Shown piece after piece: positions 5,104 through 5,765 of a DNA stretch of 5,765 bases. Origin of the DNA: Clostridia bacterium (GTDB taxonomy: Bacteria > Bacillota > Clostridia > Christensenellales > UBA1242); contig JAFYKO010000163.1 of NCBI GenBank assembly GCA_017537515.1, positions 1 to 5,765 on the forward strand. The letters are read 5' to 3'. The notes under the pieces are model-generated. The model ran no database searches and had not been told where the DNA came from. It saw only the letters and a list, made by a program, of their open reading frames with translations. The position numbers were made by a program, and so were the translations under genes. Each line of letters starts with the position of its first letter. The stretch's first letter is position 1.

Positions 5104-5132
5104 ATTGTATCATTGTCTAAATCCAAAAGCAA
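5104..5132 (-). promoter_or_regulatory. rep promoter (extended -10)
   Basis: On the minus strand TTGCTT (5132-5127), 17 nt, TACAAT (5109-5104), with TGA directly before the -10. The -35 is weak and the extended -10 compensates. An imperfect palindrome with GACAA/TTGTC arms covers the -10. Confidence 0.65.
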
Positions 5133-5153
5133 CCATAAAAAACAAAGTTGCTT
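5127..5153. promoter_or_regulatory. Inverted repeat over the rep -35: candidate Rep operator
   Basis: Arms aagcaac (5127-5133) and gttgctt (5147-5153) are exact complements separated by 13 nt. The 10-mer aaaagcaacc here is also the left flank of iteron 1. Sharing between inverted operator half-sites and direct iterons is the known arrangement for self-repressing iteron-plasmid initiators. Confidence 0.55.
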
Positions 5154-5195
5154 GACTTGTGGCACCGGCCTTTTGTCCCAGGGATTTTTAATTAA

Positions 5196-5330
5196 ATCGG
5201 CGTCAGCCGATACCACATAAAAAGAAAATCGCCGGCGTTAGCCGGCTTTTCAAAACATCGGCGTCAGCCGATACCACATAAACCAACGCCGGCGAAAGCC
5301 GGCAATTTTAATCCGCCGGCGTCAGCCGGC
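5196..5330. repeat. Array of five 6-bp-stem tetraloop hairpins
   Basis: Hairpins lie at 5196-5211, 5231-5246, 5257-5272, 5288-5303 and 5315-5330. Stems alternate: ATCGGC/GCCGAT in the first and third, GCCGGC/GCCGGC in the second, fourth and fifth. Loops are GTCA, GTTA, GTCA, GAAA and GTCA, all of the form GNNA. The first and third, with their flanks, form a perfect 26-bp direct repeat (5196-5221 and 5257-5282, 61 bp apart) that includes accacataaa. The array fills the gap between the AT-rich tract and the rep promoter. Confidence 0.85.
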
Positions 5331-5335
5331 ACCGC

Positions 5336-5390
5336 TTATACTTGATATATAATTTTATATTTTTTCTTTTTAATTGTATAGGCTTTTGAA
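5336..5390. other. AT-rich tract next to the iterons
   Basis: The stretch is almost entirely A and T (for example gatatataattttatatttt) and abuts the iterons. It is the expected DNA-unwinding element of the origin, by position and composition. Confidence 0.6.
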
Positions 5391-5393
5391 AAG

Positions 5394-5451
5394 CAACCTT
5401 TATTGAAAGATAAACAACCTTTATTGAAATTAAAAACAACCTTTATTGAAA
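5394..5451 (+). repeat. Three Rep iterons, caacctttattgaaa
   Basis: Identical 15-bp cores at 5394-5408, 5415-5429 and 5437-5451 repeat with periods of 21 and 22 bp, two helical turns, which is the classic iteron spacing for Rep_3 plasmids. All have the same orientation. Together with the AT-rich tract this marks the replication origin. Confidence 0.9.
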
Positions 5452-5452
5452 T

Positions 5453-5680
5453 TCTTCCCGGCGTCTGCCTGGCTCCCTGGCTGCGTGTAAGGGCCGGTTA
5501 TAGGAACCTGAACCGCGGTGGCGGCTCTCCTTTTAGCGGCCCTCTCTGACGCCCTGGGCTGGCCTGTGGCCGGGATTTCAAGCCATCAAGTAAATTCTAC
5601 TTTAAGCGGCCAAAAACCCCGCCGGCGTTGCCGCACAACGCCCCCAGAAAAATCCGGCCTTTTACTTTGGCCGTATATCG
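5453..5680. other. GC-rich non-coding part of the origin region
   Basis: I find no gene with a ribosome binding site here. The stretch is clearly more GC-rich than its flanks and holds several short inverted repeats, including aagta/tactt around 5589-5603, ccgcgg near 5513, and ggcc-flanked repeats at 5656-5672. The phrase ttta(a)gcggcc occurs twice (near 5532 and 5602). No DnaA box close to consensus was seen. It may hold an antisense RNA, host-factor sites or part of the origin, but nothing decides. Confidence 0.45.
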
Positions 5681-5765
5681 TCCTAGGATAATCTAGGATT
5701 TTCTAGGTTTTTCTAGGTTTTCATACATTGGCGTAGATTTTCGTAGGTTTTCGTATATTGACATA
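5681..5765. repeat. 10-bp-period tandem array, consensus ttctaggttt, running off the edge
   Basis: Cut into tens from 5681, successive units are tcctaggata, atctaggatt, ttctaggttt, ttctaggttt, tcatacattg, gcgtagattt, tcgtaggttt and tcgtatattg, then acata. The register is kept for 85 bp with no slip, one unit per helical turn. Three-unit blocks (5701-5730 and 5731-5760) form a 30-bp higher-order repeat ending in catacattg or cgtatattg. Phased short repeats of this kind act as partition centromeres or protein-loading sites on plasmids, but no ParM/ParR- or ParA/ParB-like gene is visible in the window. Confidence 0.8.

Noticed and set aside
5196..5330. CRISPR-like array
   Set aside because: The units are short hairpins with AT-rich, unequal gaps; there are no uniform spacers and no cas genes.
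5498..5728. Minus-strand frame of 77 codons in the origin region if two TAGs (5695-5693 and 5599-5597) are read as sense
   Set aside because: It starts inside the 10-bp repeats, has no ribosome binding site and no recognisable domain. A GC-rich stretch gives open frames by chance. Worth rechecking only if TAG recoding is confirmed.

Overview
This window looks like the backbone of a theta-replicating plasmid, or plasmid-like phage, from a low- to mid-GC Gram-positive (Firmicutes) host. The evidence is a Rep_3-type initiator with 21-22 bp iterons beside it, a DUF536-like replication-associated gene overlapping its 3' end, a small serine resolvase, strong AGGAGG ribosome binding sites and consensus sigma-A promoters. 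Every gene I can support lies on the minus strand, so transcription runs from high to low coordinates. The host genus cannot be fixed from the sequence.

Layout in transcription order. (1) 5765-5089 is the non-coding origin region: a 10-bp-period tandem array at the right edge, a GC-rich spacer, three iterons, an AT-rich tract, five short tetraloop hairpins, and the rep promoter. (2) 5070-3299 is the replication operon: Rep, an overlapping coiled-coil HTH protein, and a 75-residue basic protein. (3) 3240-2842 encodes a 132-residue charged helical protein with its own promoter, a palindromic operator candidate and a terminator. (4) 2604-2041 encodes a serine resolvase with a perfect consensus promoter, a candidate res region and a terminator. 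(5) 1656-303 is a three-gene accessory operon: a small HTH protein, an HNH/NUMOD4 endonuclease-like protein and a protein of two winged-helix-like halves. (6) A partial gene runs off the left edge.

The main discovery is in the accessory operon. Two adjacent genes are each a single continuous reading frame broken only by TAG: codons 3 and 161 of the HNH gene and codon 122 of the next gene. TAG is never followed by a frameshift, it falls inside conserved domain sequence, and if TAG is read through the HNH gene ends at a TGA that overlaps the next start as ATGA. All eight complete genes then end with TAA or TGA and none with TAG. This suggests TAG is a sense or suppressed codon here (glutamine as in TAG-recoded phages, or pyrrolysine or another suppressor), restricted to the accessory genes. 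No suppressor tRNA is visible in the window, so the decoder would have to lie elsewhere.

Other signals are an excess of the palindrome GCCGGC in coding and non-coding DNA, an apparent excess of CCWGG, a 9-mer (AGTATCACA) placed around the HTH gene as a candidate operator, a perfect 17-bp inverted repeat downstream of the accessory operon, and a repeated TTCAACC-rich segment shared by two unrelated genes.
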